A stretch of DNA of 64,000 nt from Dipteris shenzhenensis (lineage: Eukaryota; Polypodiophyta; Polypodiopsida; Gleicheniales), in the NCBI GenBank assembly GCA_047967505.1, contig CM106539.1; one strand, 5' to 3'. Under the pieces are notes generated by a model, which saw only the letters and a list, made by a program, of their open reading frames with translations, was not told the DNA's origin and did no database searches. Positions 52,564-62,984 of the stretch are shown one piece after another; position 1 is the stretch's first letter, and every line of letters starts with the position of its first letter. Position numbers and translations under genes: made by a program.

Positions 52564-53095
52564 TCGGTTTGTGGTAAGGAGCTCAAGGAAGCAAACCAAG
52601 TTCGTAGTGTCTTGGTAAGAGGATCAGTGTTGCTTTCCTTTTTCGAGTTTGGGAGCAAATCTCTGGAGGTAGCATAGTCGAAAAGTGCAAGAGTGCACTG
52701 TCTCAAATTGGGATGCCCTTCGCAATGTGGCGAGAGGGTAGTATATGCTACGAGATAGGACAAAGCATTGGGTGACGTTATTTTTTTGATTCAAGGCCGT
52801 TTTGGGGCCCGTTTTGGTGGCGGAAGTTTTCCGCAGGCACTCACAAAAGTGCCCTATTTTGGCTGTGCGACCATTGTTCTACAGGTCGGTGAAAAGTTGC
52901 CACAGAAATTGCATCGTATGCCTATGCGTAGAGATATTGGGAGTGACAGAATCATTCTTATTGCCTGTTGATGCAAAATCATCACTAGGAAGTGACTTGT
53001 GGTCAAATACCTTTTTCGTCCGTTTTGCAGATCTGCCCTTGTGAGACAGAAGTTGTGTTTTTTGCAGTGACAGAATTTTTTTGCAGTGTTCTATA

Positions 53096-53900
53096 ATGGC
53101 ATTCGATGCTCTTTCACAGATAGTCATTGAAAAGCTTGACAAGAACAACTTCCAAGCATGGAAGTTTAGAATGACAAATTTCCCTAAGGGAAAAGGCTAT
53201 TGGGAGTTCATTACTGGAGCTGAACAAGAACCAATTATTCCTAATGTTCCCAATCAATAGGAGTTGCAAGCATTTAAAGGATGGCATGAGAGAGCCAGAA
53301 AAGTTATGTACTGGCTGTCTATCAGTATTTTCGATTCTATGATTGTGCATATTTAGGATGCAAGCATGCCGAAGGAGGCATGGGATACTTTGACAAAAAT
53401 GTACATCACAAATACCCAAGCCAGGAAAATGCAGCTCAAGCAGGAGTTGCATAATGTGCAGAGACAAAATATGAGCATCAATGACTACCACATGAAGGTG
53501 AAGAAGATTGCAGATGCACTTGCTTCCATTGGGTCGCCAGTAGAAGATGATGATTTAGTTTCTGTGACCTTGAATGGTCTAGGAAAGGATTATGCACAGT
53601 TCTGGACATCCATTGCCGTCCGTGAAAAATTTCTTGATTTTGAGGAGTTGATTACTCTTCTAATTTCTGAAGAGCAGAGAAATGGTGGTGGATCTTCTTC
53701 AAGAGGAACTTCAAAAGAAACTGTCTTCTACTCAAATGCTGGAAGAGGTAGAGGTAGAGGTAGAGCAGGCTGATCTTAGTAACCTTAGAGGCAGGGGGAG
53801 CCAAAGAGGTCGTGGTGGATGGTAGAGAGGCCAAAATGCAAATAGCAATGTTGAATGCTACTACTATGGTAAAATGGGTAATATGGCTAAAGATTGCTAT
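53096..53900 (+). pseudogene. Copia gag of element D
   Basis: ATG at 53096 opens MAFDALSQIVIEKLDKNNF. The capsid continues with KKIADALASIGSPVEDDD and FEELITLLISEEQRN to an RGRGRGRAG tract near 53770. Stops occur near 53261, 53355 and 53773. The knuckle at 53856-53897 reads CYYYGKMGNMAKDC: the second Cys is Tyr and the His is Asn, whereas A keeps CCHC, so nucleic-acid binding is lost. Confidence 0.85.
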
Positions 53901-54034
53901 AAAAAGCAGACTAACATTATGAATGGAAAATTGCAGCAAGGCAATTATGCATCCTGTATTAGACAGGGTGATAGAAATGAGCATTTGTTTATGATGCAGC
54001 ACATGACCAATTCTGTGACAAGTGCAGAAGAAAG

Positions 54035-54773
54035 CAATGATGTGTGGTATGTTGACTCAGGTGCGTCAAACCACATGACAGGTCATGCAGAATGGATGCA
54101 GGATGCAAGGAAAATGGAAAAACCAGGATTTGTGGAGACTGGTGATGAGACTGCACATCCTATTGTGCAGATTTGTAAAATTCCTTTGTCTATGTAGGAT
54201 GGGAAAAAGAAATACTTGTGTGATGTATTTCATGTCCCGAACATCACCAAGAACCTAGTTTCTATTGGTCAAATGGTTGAGCAGGGCTTGCAGGTCAAAT
54301 TTAATCCTCATGGATGCTTTGTTGAGGATATGAAAAATAAAGGTCGCTTGATAGCAAAAGGGAAGAAGAAGGGCATGATGTTGATGTTGGATGCGGACAT
54401 GCCTGAATTGAGTGCAGCAACGTTTGCACATGGAACTGGTGTAGTTGCAGATATTGATATCTAGCATAAACGCATTGGTCATGTTAATGTACAGCGACTT
54501 AAATTAATGCAGGCCCAAAATATTATTGCAAGATTGCCTAAGTTCAAGGTTGCAAAAATGCATAAGGTATGTGAAGCCTGTCAATTTGGAAAACAGGCAA
54601 GGAATCCATTTCCTAGACATGTTCAAGAGAGTAAGAGGCCACTGGAATTAATCCACTCTAATGTGTGGACTACTAAAGCTGCATCTATTGGAGGCTGTCA
54701 TTATTTTGTCGCTTTTATTATTGACTACAACAGAAAAGTTTGGGTGTATTTTATGAAAAAGAAAAGTGAAGTG
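54035..54773 (+). pseudogene. Protease and integrase N-terminal part of element D
   Basis: The protease site VWYVDSGASNHMTGH is intact (about 54045-54090). A TAG near 54196 replaces a Gln codon that is CAG in element A. DVFHVPNITKNLVSIGQ leads to the integrase zinc segment, where a TAG (near 54462) replaces the Trp of IWHKRIGH. CEACQFGKQARNPFP and HSNVWTT follow; the first core Asp is Asn (HSDVWT in A). The frame is cut by element F after KKKSEV. Confidence 0.85.
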
Positions 54774-55060
54774 TGTTGGGATATCTCAAGGTGTATGCCT
54801 CAGGCACACCTTGGTTTCTATGTGTGTGTGCTAAAGGCACAGTTAGGTGCCCATAAGCACAGTTAGGTGGGATAGAAGCCACATAGATGATTGAGAGAAT
54901 CTAGGAGCATATTGAGGAGATGATTGTGGAGCTCAGAGGTCATCAGTGATGTCAGTGATCATGTAAGAGGTGCCTACTTAAGGACCTCATCTTTCTTCAT
55001 TCCATAAGCAATAAATCTGAGTTTGTGTTCACTCCATGCTTTCTTTTTAGTTTACCAACA
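54774..55060 (+). repeat. Element F 5' LTR
   Basis: 287 bp, TGTTGGGATATC to TTTACCAACA. The likely TATA site, CATATAAGAGG in the 3' copy, reads CATGTAAGAGG here. Confidence 0.93.
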
Positions 55061-55921
55061 TGGTATCAGATCCCTTTGATCTCCCTTGAGCCCATTTCTA
55101 CCACGTCATCATCATCTTCTTCTTCTTCATCTTCACCATTTCTCCTCTTTCTTCCCAAATCTTGCTAAAGCCTGTTCTCCCTCAGTTCTCCACCTTTCTC
55201 CAAGCCCTTCCTACTAGAGATACCTCTCAAAAGGGTGAACCTTTGGCTATAAGGAATTGAAGCATCTTCATCTCTACTGGTCGCCATTTCATGCAGATCA
55301 TCGAATCTCTGTTCTATGTTTTCTCTGTGCCTACTCCTTCTTTGTCTAATTCCTTTCAGGGGAAGCTTCTCCATACCTTGGGCAATCTTGTGCTGAAATC
55401 TGAGTAGCAATGACTGCATATTCAAGGAGAAAATAGAGAAAAGCCAGTCAACTTTAAAGAAGCGAGCTATGGCGACTTGATGCGGATTTGTGCCTCTCCT
55501 CCTCAGTGGATTCTCTCTGGTATATGAGATTTCTTTTGCCTTGGAAAGCCCCTTTTTCTTTGCTTTGGAGAGTGAGATACAAGCCCTCCAAGTTCAGGCC
55601 TCTGTCTTTGACAGTTTTGACAAGGTTGTGAATGTGATGCTACATTAGATGCTACTTTAGCATTTCTGAGGTTTTGAAGTTTTGAAAAACATGAGTGCAA
55701 CTGTGGCTACAGCTTTGCTTTGAGTTCCTACACCTGGATTTGCTTGGAAAGCTTTCATTTAGCCACCTCTGTGAAGCATGTAAGTGAAAGTATCATTGAT
55801 TTGTAGTATGAAATTTGGTCACAAGTCTTTGCATTAAATGCTTATACTTTGAAGCTTTTCAGTTATTTTTCTAGCCTTGTAAGAGAGAAGACACTGCCCA
55901 ATACCTAGGCTAGACCCTCTC

Positions 55922-56767
55922 ATGGCTACCATATTGAATATAGATAAGTTCAATGGTAAGGGCTTCCACACATGGTAGATGAAGGGGAAATTTGCATTGA
56001 TGAGGGAAAACCTCTAGGGACTTGTCAAACTGGCTTCAACTTCTTCTTCAACAACCTCCAATGCTGGAGAATCCTCAGCTCCGACACGCCCGGCAAGAGA
56101 TCCTGCTAGAGAGGAGAAAGCATATGGCATCATTGCTCTTGCTTTAGGAGATGATTATATTCATCACATCTCTGACTTAGAGTCTCCTTCAGAAGCTTGG
56201 GCGCAGAAGCTTGACATTATTTTTGGTGCTAGCTCTCACATCTCAAAATTATCACTTAAAATTTCTTTCTTTGAATTGAAGATGGTTAGTGGCACTCCTT
56301 TGGCTACCCATGTTAATTACATGTGGAGTCTTATGACTCAACTTGCTTCTATCAACTCTCCTATCACTACAGATGATGCAATGGTAGTGTTACTCAAGAG
56401 TATGCATGAAGATTATGATCATTTTGTTACCACTTTGAAAAATCTTCCTAATCCTAATCTTGAAGGTCTTATCTCTGCTCTCCAAGAAGAAGAAAGGCAC
56501 ATGGAGCTCCGGAAAGGCAATGACACAGCCTATGCCATAAAAATCCAGAACGGCAAGTTTTCACCTTGCAATCATTGTGGGAAGACAAATCACCTCTTAA
56601 AAGACAGCTTCAAGATCAATCCATGCAAACACTATGGCAAAAACAATCATCATGAAAAGTTTTGTAGAGCCAAAAAGGAAGCAACTTCAAAGACAGAAAA
56701 TGCCAATCTACTTTCAGTTGATGTGCCTCCACAAGATGAGGTATCCTTTGAAGATTATGCTTTTTGA
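55922..56767 (+). pseudogene. Gag of element F
   Basis: ATG at 55922 opens MATILNIDKFNGKGFHTW, followed by a TAG (about 55976) where Gln is usual and a second TAG (about 56015) where Trp is usual. From 56030 the frame is open to 56767 with AYGIIALALGDDYIHHI, YMWSLMTQLASIN and LISALQEEERHME (UBN2-type capsid). Two knuckles follow: CNHCGKTNHLLKDS and CKHYGKNNHHEKFC. Each has lost one Cys (to Ser and Tyr). The protein would be a particle structural protein acting with another element's pol. Confidence 0.85.
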
Positions 56768-57134
56768 ATCATCTCCATGTATGCTCCAAATCTCTCTTTT
56801 GTTGAGTCAAGGTACTCAGCCAGGATAGTCCTCCAAAATGAATGAAATAAACTATTGTGTTTTGTAAACGCCTCTGGTCAACATATGATGTAGGCCATGT
56901 GTATGTGTTTTACTCCATGGTACCTCCTGCAGACATTGTGTGCATGTACATGCAGGGGAGATAACCATTGGAAGGTCTTTTGTATCCCTTTTGTTTACCT
57001 TACACCCATGGGAACCCTTGCTAGCTTGAGATCCTAGCCATTGATAGATTCATGACCACCATGAGATGGCATGTGACACCTTATGCTAGCTGTATCCTTG
57101 ACATAGCCTGAGGCATTCTCTTGAGGGGGGGTTT

Positions 57135-57423
57135 TGTTGGGATATCTCAAGGTGTATGTCTCAAAAGCACACCTTGGTTTCTATGTGTGTGTGCTAGAGG
57201 CATAGTTAGGTGCCCATAAGCACAGTTAGGTGGGATAGAAGCCACATAGGATGATTGAGAGAATCTAGGAGTAGATTGAGGAGATGATTGTGGAGCTCAG
57301 AGGTCATCAGTGATGTCAGTGATCATATAAGAGGTGCCTACTTAAGGACTCATCTTTCTTCATTCCATAAGCAAGAAATCTAAGTTTGTGTTCACTCCAT
57401 GCTTTCTTTTCAGTTTACCAACA
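57135..57423 (+). repeat. Element F 3' LTR
   Basis: 289 bp. A G-rich polypurine run (57123-57131) lies three T residues upstream of the TGTTGGG start. The LTR start is fixed by the AAGTG duplication on the other side. Confidence 0.93.
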
Positions 57424-58505
57424 AAGTGCTTGGGCATTTCAAAGCTTTTAAAGCTATGGTTGAAAAAGAAACAAGCTTGCAAATAAAATTCCTAAGGTCA
57501 GATGGAGGGGGAGAGTACCTCTCAAATGAGTTTGCAAGGTTCCTGCAGGAGCATGGCATAAAGCAACAATATTCATGCAATTATACCCCACAGCAAAATG
57601 GACTTGCAGAAAGGAAAAACAGGCATATTGGAGAGGTAGCTCATGCCATGCTCAATGAAAAAGACCTACCAGATTATTATTGGGCTGAAGCAGTTGCTAC
57701 AGCAGTCTACATAATGAACAGGACTCCCACTATAGCAATACAGGGCATGACGCTAGAGGAGAGGTATACTGGTAGGAAACCAAATATTTCTCATTTGAAA
57801 GTTTTTGGTTGCATTGCCTATGTTCATGTGCCAGATGAGTTGAAATCCAAGTTGGATCCAAAAGTTGAGAAGTGCATCTTTATTGGTTATTCTCTGCAAC
57901 AAAAAGGGTATAGATGCTATAATCCTTCTACTCGTAAGTTTACAGTGAGCAGAGATGTTGTTTTTGATGAGATGAGCAGCTGGTATAAACCAGTAAATGT
58001 GATTGATCATGTAGATGCACAAAATGGTAATGCTGCACAGAATTCACAGTAGCAATCACAAAATATTAGTGGACCTGTAGTGTCCTCTAGCAGTGGTTCA
58101 CATACTTTGCCATGGATAGGGAGATTGAGATCTAGAGAATCTCCTCAAAGCAATGTAGATAGTGGTATGCAAGTATCATGAAAAGGAAAAGAGAAAGTAG
58201 ATCAGCCCATGGTTGATGTGAATGTAGGTCATTCTTATGTGGATGGTGAATCCAATGGCTCAGAGCAGAGCCTTGATGATGAGTTGGGTATTCCTTCTAT
58301 TGTTACACCTGGAGTAAGGAAGACAAGGGATGTTTTGAGAGCACCTGGTAGTGAGCCTATTTTGCGCAGGTCTACCAGAGTCAAGTATCATGTGGATAGG
58401 TTGAAATATGATGGATTTACACCCATTCACTATGCCTATATGGTCAAAGTGATACAAGAACCAGAACCCACTTCTTTTAAGCAAGCCATGGGAGAAGAAA
58501 AGTAG
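57424..58505 (+). pseudogene. Integrase C-terminal part and linker of element D
   Basis: Continues the integrase cut at 54773: LRSDGGGEYLSNEF (second Asp), NGLAERKNRHIGE (Glu), FGCIAYVHVP, IFIGYSLQQKGYRCYN and VSRDVVFDEMSSW. A TAG near 58052 replaces a Gln codon that is CAG in C, and a TGA lies near 58180. The linker continues to 58503, where a further TAG precedes RT. Confidence 0.87.
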
Positions 58506-58514
58506 GAGAAAGCC

Positions 58515-59277
58515 ATGGATGAAGGAATGGATGCCTTAGAAGCAAATGCTACATGGGAATTGATGCCTTTGCCTAAAGACAAGAATGCAATTGGATGCAA
58601 GTGGGTTTATAATGTGAAGCACAATGCAGATGGTTCTGTGAGCAAATACAAGGCAGGATTAGTTGTCAAGGGGTATGCACAGACATATGGCATTGATTAT
58701 GAAGAAACATTCAATCCGGCTGCAAGGATGGAAACTGTAAGAGCAGTCATTGCTATGGCTGCATCGAAGGGATGCTCTTTACATCAGATGGATGTAAAGG
58801 ATGCCTTCTTGCATGGTGATTTGCAAGAAGAGGTCTATATGGAGCAGCCACTAGGTTATGTGCATGCTATTCATCCTGAGTTTGTTTGCAGGTTGAAGAA
58901 AGCCTTGTATGGCTTGAAGCAAGCACCCAGAGCATGGTCTGACAAGATAGGACAGTATCTTGTCACTATTGGTTTTCAAATTTCCACGACAGATTTCTCA
59001 CTTTATGTGAGAAAAACAGAGAGGTATTATGCTGCTTGTCATTTATGTTGATGATTTGAACATCACAGGTGATAGTGATGAAGATATCCTTCATGTGAAA
59101 ATGCTATTGAAGCAGAAGTTTGAGATGAAGGATTTGGGAGAGCTGCGTTACTTCTTGGGCATTGAGGTGATTAGATACACAAGTAGGATATGGCTTTTGC
59201 AGAGGCAGTATGGATTGGACATGCTGTCCAAATATGGGATGAGAGGCTGTAAGCCTACTTCAGTTCCTTTGGAGTAG
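58515..59277 (+). pseudogene. Copia reverse transcriptase of element D
   Basis: [31 protein letters not shown] (first catalytic Asp present), LYGLKQAPRAWSDK and LLVIYVDDLNITGD (Y-V-D-D). Near 59018 D reads AGAGAGGTATT where C reads AGAGAAAGGTATT; this 2-base loss throws the frame off just before the catalytic box. RT ends near a TAG at 59275. Confidence 0.88.
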
Positions 59278-59280
59278 AAT

Positions 59281-59991
59281 GTGAAGCTGGGTTCAGATGC
59301 AGGTGAGCTTCTAGAAGACCCTACTATGTACAGACACATAGTAGGAAGTTTGATTTATATGACTATTACTAGGCCAGATTTGAGCTATGCTATTGGGTTG
59401 GTAAGTCAGTTTATGCAGGCTCCAAGGAAACCACATTTGGATGCGGCTAGATGCATTTTGAGGTATATGAAGTCCACATTCCAGTATGGACTATTTTATG
59501 AGATTGGGGTTGAGATACAATTGCATGGATACACTAATGTTGATTGGGCTAGTAGTATTTCTGATAGACGATCTACCAATGGATATGTGTTTTCTTTTGG
59601 GAGTGTTGCAGTCACTTGGAGCAGCAAGAAACAACCTACAGTTGCCTTGTCAAGCACAGAGGCTGAATACAGGGGTACAGCAATGGCTGCATGTGAGGCA
59701 GCTTGGTTGCATAATCTGCTTTATGATATGCATCAATCTATAGATGGGCCAGTTTTGATTTATTGTGACAACATGAGTAGTATACACTTGGCAAATAACC
59801 CAGTCTATCATGCTAGAACAAAGCACATTAAGGTGCATTACCACTATGTGCAGGAGAAGGATCTAGTAGGTTTTATTGATCTAGTTTATGTCAGCACAGA
59901 GAATCAGGTAGCTGACATATTCACGAAGGCATTGGGTGATAGAAGCTGTGCAAGTTCAGAGACCTGCTTGGTGTGCAAGAATTGGGATTGA
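59281..59991 (+). pseudogene. Copia RNase H of element D
   Basis: Open over 236 codons: ITRPDLSYAIGLVSQFMQ, GYTNVDWASSISDRRSTNGYVF (first acidic site), SKKQPTVALSSTEAEYRG (Glu), YCDNMSSIHLANNP (Asp), HARTKHIKVHYHYVQE and VADIFTKALG. It is the best-preserved domain of element D. The last residues diverge from the C reading (TEKLHKFRDLLG), probably by a small indel near 59938. Confidence 0.9.
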
Positions 59992-60004
59992 GCTCGAGGT
60001 GGAG

Positions 60005-60364
60005 TGTTGAGATATTGAGCTCCACTCGTGATATGCCAGGGTGACCGTTGTGCATTTATGTCACCGACTTGTTGGCTGCAGATGCGGTTGGTACACCACC
60101 CATGAATAATAGTTGGATGACAGCTGTCTTTATGTACTCTAGTTAGTGGCTTAGTTAGTATGCCACCTAGGCTAGCTGAGTTTGGTTTGAGACCCACATA
60201 TAGGGTTCATCTATTCCTTTTGTACTAAGAGAGAGAGTTCTTTTGACTTTCACAACTAAGAAGAGGAAAACTATTTTCAGCCTCCACCTTTATGTGTATT
60301 CCCCGGTTGTGTATGTGAGAAAGCTGCAAGTGAGACTCCTTACCTCTCTCCCACTCTCTTCACA
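60005..60364 (+). repeat. Element D 3' LTR
   Basis: 360 bp, TGTTGAGATATTGAGC to CTCTTCACA. The preceding polypurine tract is weak (CGAGGTGGAG) compared with AAGGGGGAG in C. Confidence 0.93.
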
Positions 60365-60369
60365 TCTGG

Positions 60370-61534
60370 TTCATGTATCATTCTCACCATATAGGCATAG
60401 TGAATGGCTGTAAATCCATCATATTTCAGCCTATCGAAAAGATACCTAGCTCTGGTAGACCTGTGCAAAATAGGCTCACTACCAGGTGCTCTCAAAACAT
60501 CCCTTGTCTTCCTTACTCCAGGTGTAACAATAGAAGGAATACCAACTCATCATCAAGGCTCTGTTATGAGCCACTAGATTCACCATCCACATAAGAGTGA
60601 CCTGCATTCACATCAACCATGGGCTGATCTACTTTCTCTTTTCCTTTTTGTGATACTTGCATACCACTATCTGCATTGCTTTGAGGAGATCCTCCTGATC
60701 TCAATCTACCTGTCCATGGTGAAGTATGTGAACCACTGCTAGAGGACACTATAGGTCCACTAATATTTTGTGATTGCTGCTGTGAATTCTGTGTAGCATT
60801 ACCATTTTGTGCATCTACATCATCAATCACGTTTACTAGTTTATACCAGCTGCTCATCTCATCAAAAACAACATCTCTGCTCATTGGAAACTTACAAGTA
60901 GAAGGGTTATAGCATCTAACCCTTTCTACTGAAGAGAATAACCAATAAAGATGCACTTCTCAGCTTTTATATCTGGTTTCCTACCAGTATACCTCTCGTC
61001 TAGCATCATGCCATGTATTACTGCACTGGGAGTCTTGTTCATTATGTAGACTGATGTAGAAACTACTTCAGCCCAATAATAATCTGGCAGGTCTTTTTCG
61101 TTGAGCATGGCACGAGATACCTCTTCAATATGCCTATTTTTCCTTTCTGCAAGTCCATTTTGTTGTGGGGTATGACTGCATGAATATTGCTGCTTTATGC
61201 CATGCTCCTATAAGAAACTTGCAAACTCATTTGAGAGGTACTCTCCCCCTCCATCTGACCTTAGGCATTTTATTTGCAGGCATGTTTCTTTCTCAACCAT
61301 AGCTTTAAAAGCTTTGAAACGCCCAAACACTTCACTTTTCTTTTTCATAAAATACACCCAAACTTTTCTGTTGTAGTCATCAATAAAAGTGACAAAATAA
61401 TGATAGCCTCCAATAGATGCAGCTTTAGTAGTCCACACATCCGAGTGGATTAATTCCAATGTCCTCTTACTCTCTTGAACATGTCTAGGAAATGGTTTCC
61501 TTGCATGTTTTCCAAATTGGCAGGCTTCACATAC
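60370..61534 (-). pseudogene. Integrase and linker of element C
   Basis: Minus frames: HSDVWTTKAASIGGYHYF and LRSDGGGEYLSNEF (61208-61459; both core Asp present), then MLNEKDLPDYYWAE and IFIGYSLQ (60926-61108), with a deletion removing the FGCIAYVHVP part near 60965-60975, then SRDVVFDEMSSW and a Ser/Gln-rich linker (60564-60956). Homology ends after CEACQFGKHARKPFP sequence at about 61534. Confidence 0.85.
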
Positions 61535-61621
61535 AAGGTACCTTGAGACCTATCTAAAGGTGTATTTCATGTTTTTTTCACCCACAACGAGGGTGTGCAT
61601 ACACATACACCCTTAAGTTTT
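61535..61621. other. Short unassigned junction sequence
   Basis: Lies between the broken end of C and the CACTACAAG terminus. It contains facing GGTGTAT and ATACACCC words but no clear element end. Confidence 0.4.
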
Positions 61622-61835
61622 CACTACAAGGCATAGGCCCTTTTCCAATGAAAATATCGACCTTTCTTACACTAAAAAGTTTTCTTTTAATGGGTGCAAA
61701 GGTCGATATTTACGTCTCTATTAGCATCGAAAAAGAACGGTTGCTATATTAGTGTCACTATATAGCGACACTCGTAAACGTTGCTATATAGCGAAACTGG
61801 TAAATGTCACTATATAGCGATGATTAACAGAAGCT
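61622..61835 (+). mobile_element. Probable CACTA (EnSpm) transposon terminus
   Basis: CACTACAAGG at 61622 matches the terminal motif of plant CACTA elements and is preceded by TTT, a possible 3-bp target copy. Subterminal repeats typical of the group follow: GTCACTATATAGCGA, GTTGCTATATAGCGA and GTCACTATATAGCGA again within 61750-61825. An inverted pair AAATATCGACCTTT / AAAGGTCGATATTT lies at about 61652-61715. No opposite terminus (CTTGTAGTG) and no transposase were found before the window ends, so the element's extent is unknown. Confidence 0.6.
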
Positions 61836-61841
61836 TTAAAA

Positions 61842-61899
61842 AAACATTAGTGGGGCTAAACAAGGCCAGAGCAAGCCCTGTTTTGCCCCACTAATGTTT
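61842..61899. repeat. Hairpin-forming inverted repeat
   Basis: AAACATTAGTGGGGC (61842-61856) and GCCCCACTAATGTTT (61885-61899) are perfect reverse complements around a 28-base loop. The stem can extend outward through A/T runs with one mismatch or indel. It lies within the presumed CACTA element. Confidence 0.92.
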
Positions 61900-61930
61900 G
61901 TTTTAAAGTAATTACAAAAGAATGTTTTTT

Positions 61931-62122
61931 GTTACAAAATTTTCCTTGTGAAAAGGGTGATACAAAATCGCTCAAACAAGCCGAGCAACAGAAGCATATA
62001 CATGTCAAAGATATACAACATTGTTTGTTACAAAATTACCCTTTCAAAAAGGGTGATATAAAATCGCTCAAACGAGCCGACATACAGAAGCATATAAATG
62101 GTGAAGTATATGCAAACTACTA
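61931..62122. repeat. Tandem duplication, 96-bp unit
   Basis: GTTACAAAAT at 61931 recurs at 62027, each followed by AAAGGGTGAT, AAAATCGCTCAAAC and AGAAGCATATA. The copies differ at scattered sites. Confidence 0.88.
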
Positions 62123-62275
62123 CTAATACTACTACTACTGCTCATCCAAATCATCATCCTCATCCTCGTCCTCATCCTCATCATGCTGGCCTGATCCCTA
62201 GCCCTCATGAGCTGCACCTAATCCCTAGCCCTCATGAGCTGCGCATGATCCCTGGCCCTTGTCGAAGCCATGTAA
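62118..62275. repeat. ACT and CATCCT microsatellites plus 27-28-bp tandem repeat
   Basis: An (ACT)n run (about 62118-62140) and CATCCTCAT-type repeats (62150-62182) precede two to three copies of a unit with ATCCCTAGCCCTCATGAGC (about 62193-62260). Confidence 0.8.
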
Positions 62276-62488
62276 GCCTAATCCCTCATCATCACCGCTC
62301 ACCTCTGCTGATGGGACGTTCGAGCTTTGATTCTAAGAGTGAAACCATATTAAAGACAAGTGGAATCCAATATTTTCATATATAATATATAAAAAATAGA
62401 GACCAAAAGTATGTCTCCAAAATTATATATATAAAAAATATGTCTCCAAAAGTATGCTTAAGCAAAATTTGTCTCCAATATAGGTCTA

Positions 62489-62934
62489 CTACTCTGTGTT
62501 ACTGTTTGAGGTACTTTCCTCCTCTGCACCGCTAGGCGGGTCACTGGGGACCTTATCCTCCACCTCTTCTAATATGCGGTCATGCTCTTTAGCGAAGATT
62601 ATGTACTCGCAATCCATGAATGCCTCCACACAATCCATTATGTCCTTTACACAATCATATTTGAGGCTCCACCGGTCGTGGCGGTCTCTCCACAACCTAC
62701 GGAGTCTCGTAGGTTGTGTCGTACATTCCTCAATTGCCCTTGATCCACTACCCTTTGGCTTGGACCCCACCCAAAAGCACGCACCCCCACATTGTACTTC
62801 ACCCAGTCACTCTCTTGTGCAATCTTCTCTTTTACATGAGCTAGCAGAGAAGCTATGTCTATAACCCCTATGACATGGGAAACTGGGTTAGGGTTTAGGG
62901 AGGACACCTGTGGGTAAGGGCGTGGTTGTTCCAT
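62489..62934 (-). other. Unrecognised minus-strand coding-like region
   Basis: Two overlapping frames (62647-62934 and 62489-62770) carry VKEKIAQESDWVKYNVGVRAF and RLRRLWRDRHDRWSLKYDC, then an acidic C-terminus. A single frameshift near 62700 would join them. Composition looks protein-like, but I recognise no family. It may belong to the presumed CACTA element, or be host sequence. The frame begins just right of a GGGTTAGGGTTTAGGG motif on the plus strand. Confidence 0.35.
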
Positions 62935-62984
62935 TTAGAATTTGTTTGAAAACAAAAGGACTAAGAATAGGGGAAAAGAAGAGA

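Larger units (their letters stand above)
54774..57423 (+). mobile_element. Element F: gag-only (TR-GAG-like) LTR element nested in D
   Basis: LTRs 54774-55060 (287 bp) and 57135-57423 (289 bp), AAGTG duplication at 54769-54773 and 57424-57428, primer site TGGTATCAGA at 55061-55070. It encodes only a gag-type protein (55922-56767); protease, integrase and RT are absent. This matches plant terminal-repeat retrotransposons with a GAG domain (TR-GAG). LTR copies differ at about a dozen sites. Removal restores the integrase reading of D. Confidence 0.95.
52241..60364 (+). mobile_element. Element D: Ty1/copia retrotransposon nested in C and interrupted by F
   Basis: 5' LTR 52241-52551 (311 bp) and 3' LTR 60005-60364 (360 bp); the 5' copy lacks a segment of about 40 bp after GTATGCCACCT plus a shorter one. 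The target duplication is TTTGG (52236-52240) and TCTGG (60365-60369), one base apart. Primer site 52552-52563. Gag, protease, integrase (split by F), RT and RNase H follow in order with several stops. It lies in opposite orientation to host element C, from the same family. Confidence 0.95.
47512..61534 (-). mobile_element. Element C: Ty1/copia retrotransposon, 5'-truncated and split by E and D
   Basis: Own segments are 47512-49123, 51951-52240 and 60365-61534. Minus order: integrase from about 61534, linker, RT start, RT, RNase H and 3' LTR (47512-47866). Homology with A and D stops at about 61534, within the integrase zinc segment, so gag, protease and the 5' LTR are missing. Element D entered the integrase-RT linker and element E the RT. 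Without the inserts, reading joins smoothly and matches D. It is in opposite orientation to D, its own family member. Confidence 0.92.
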
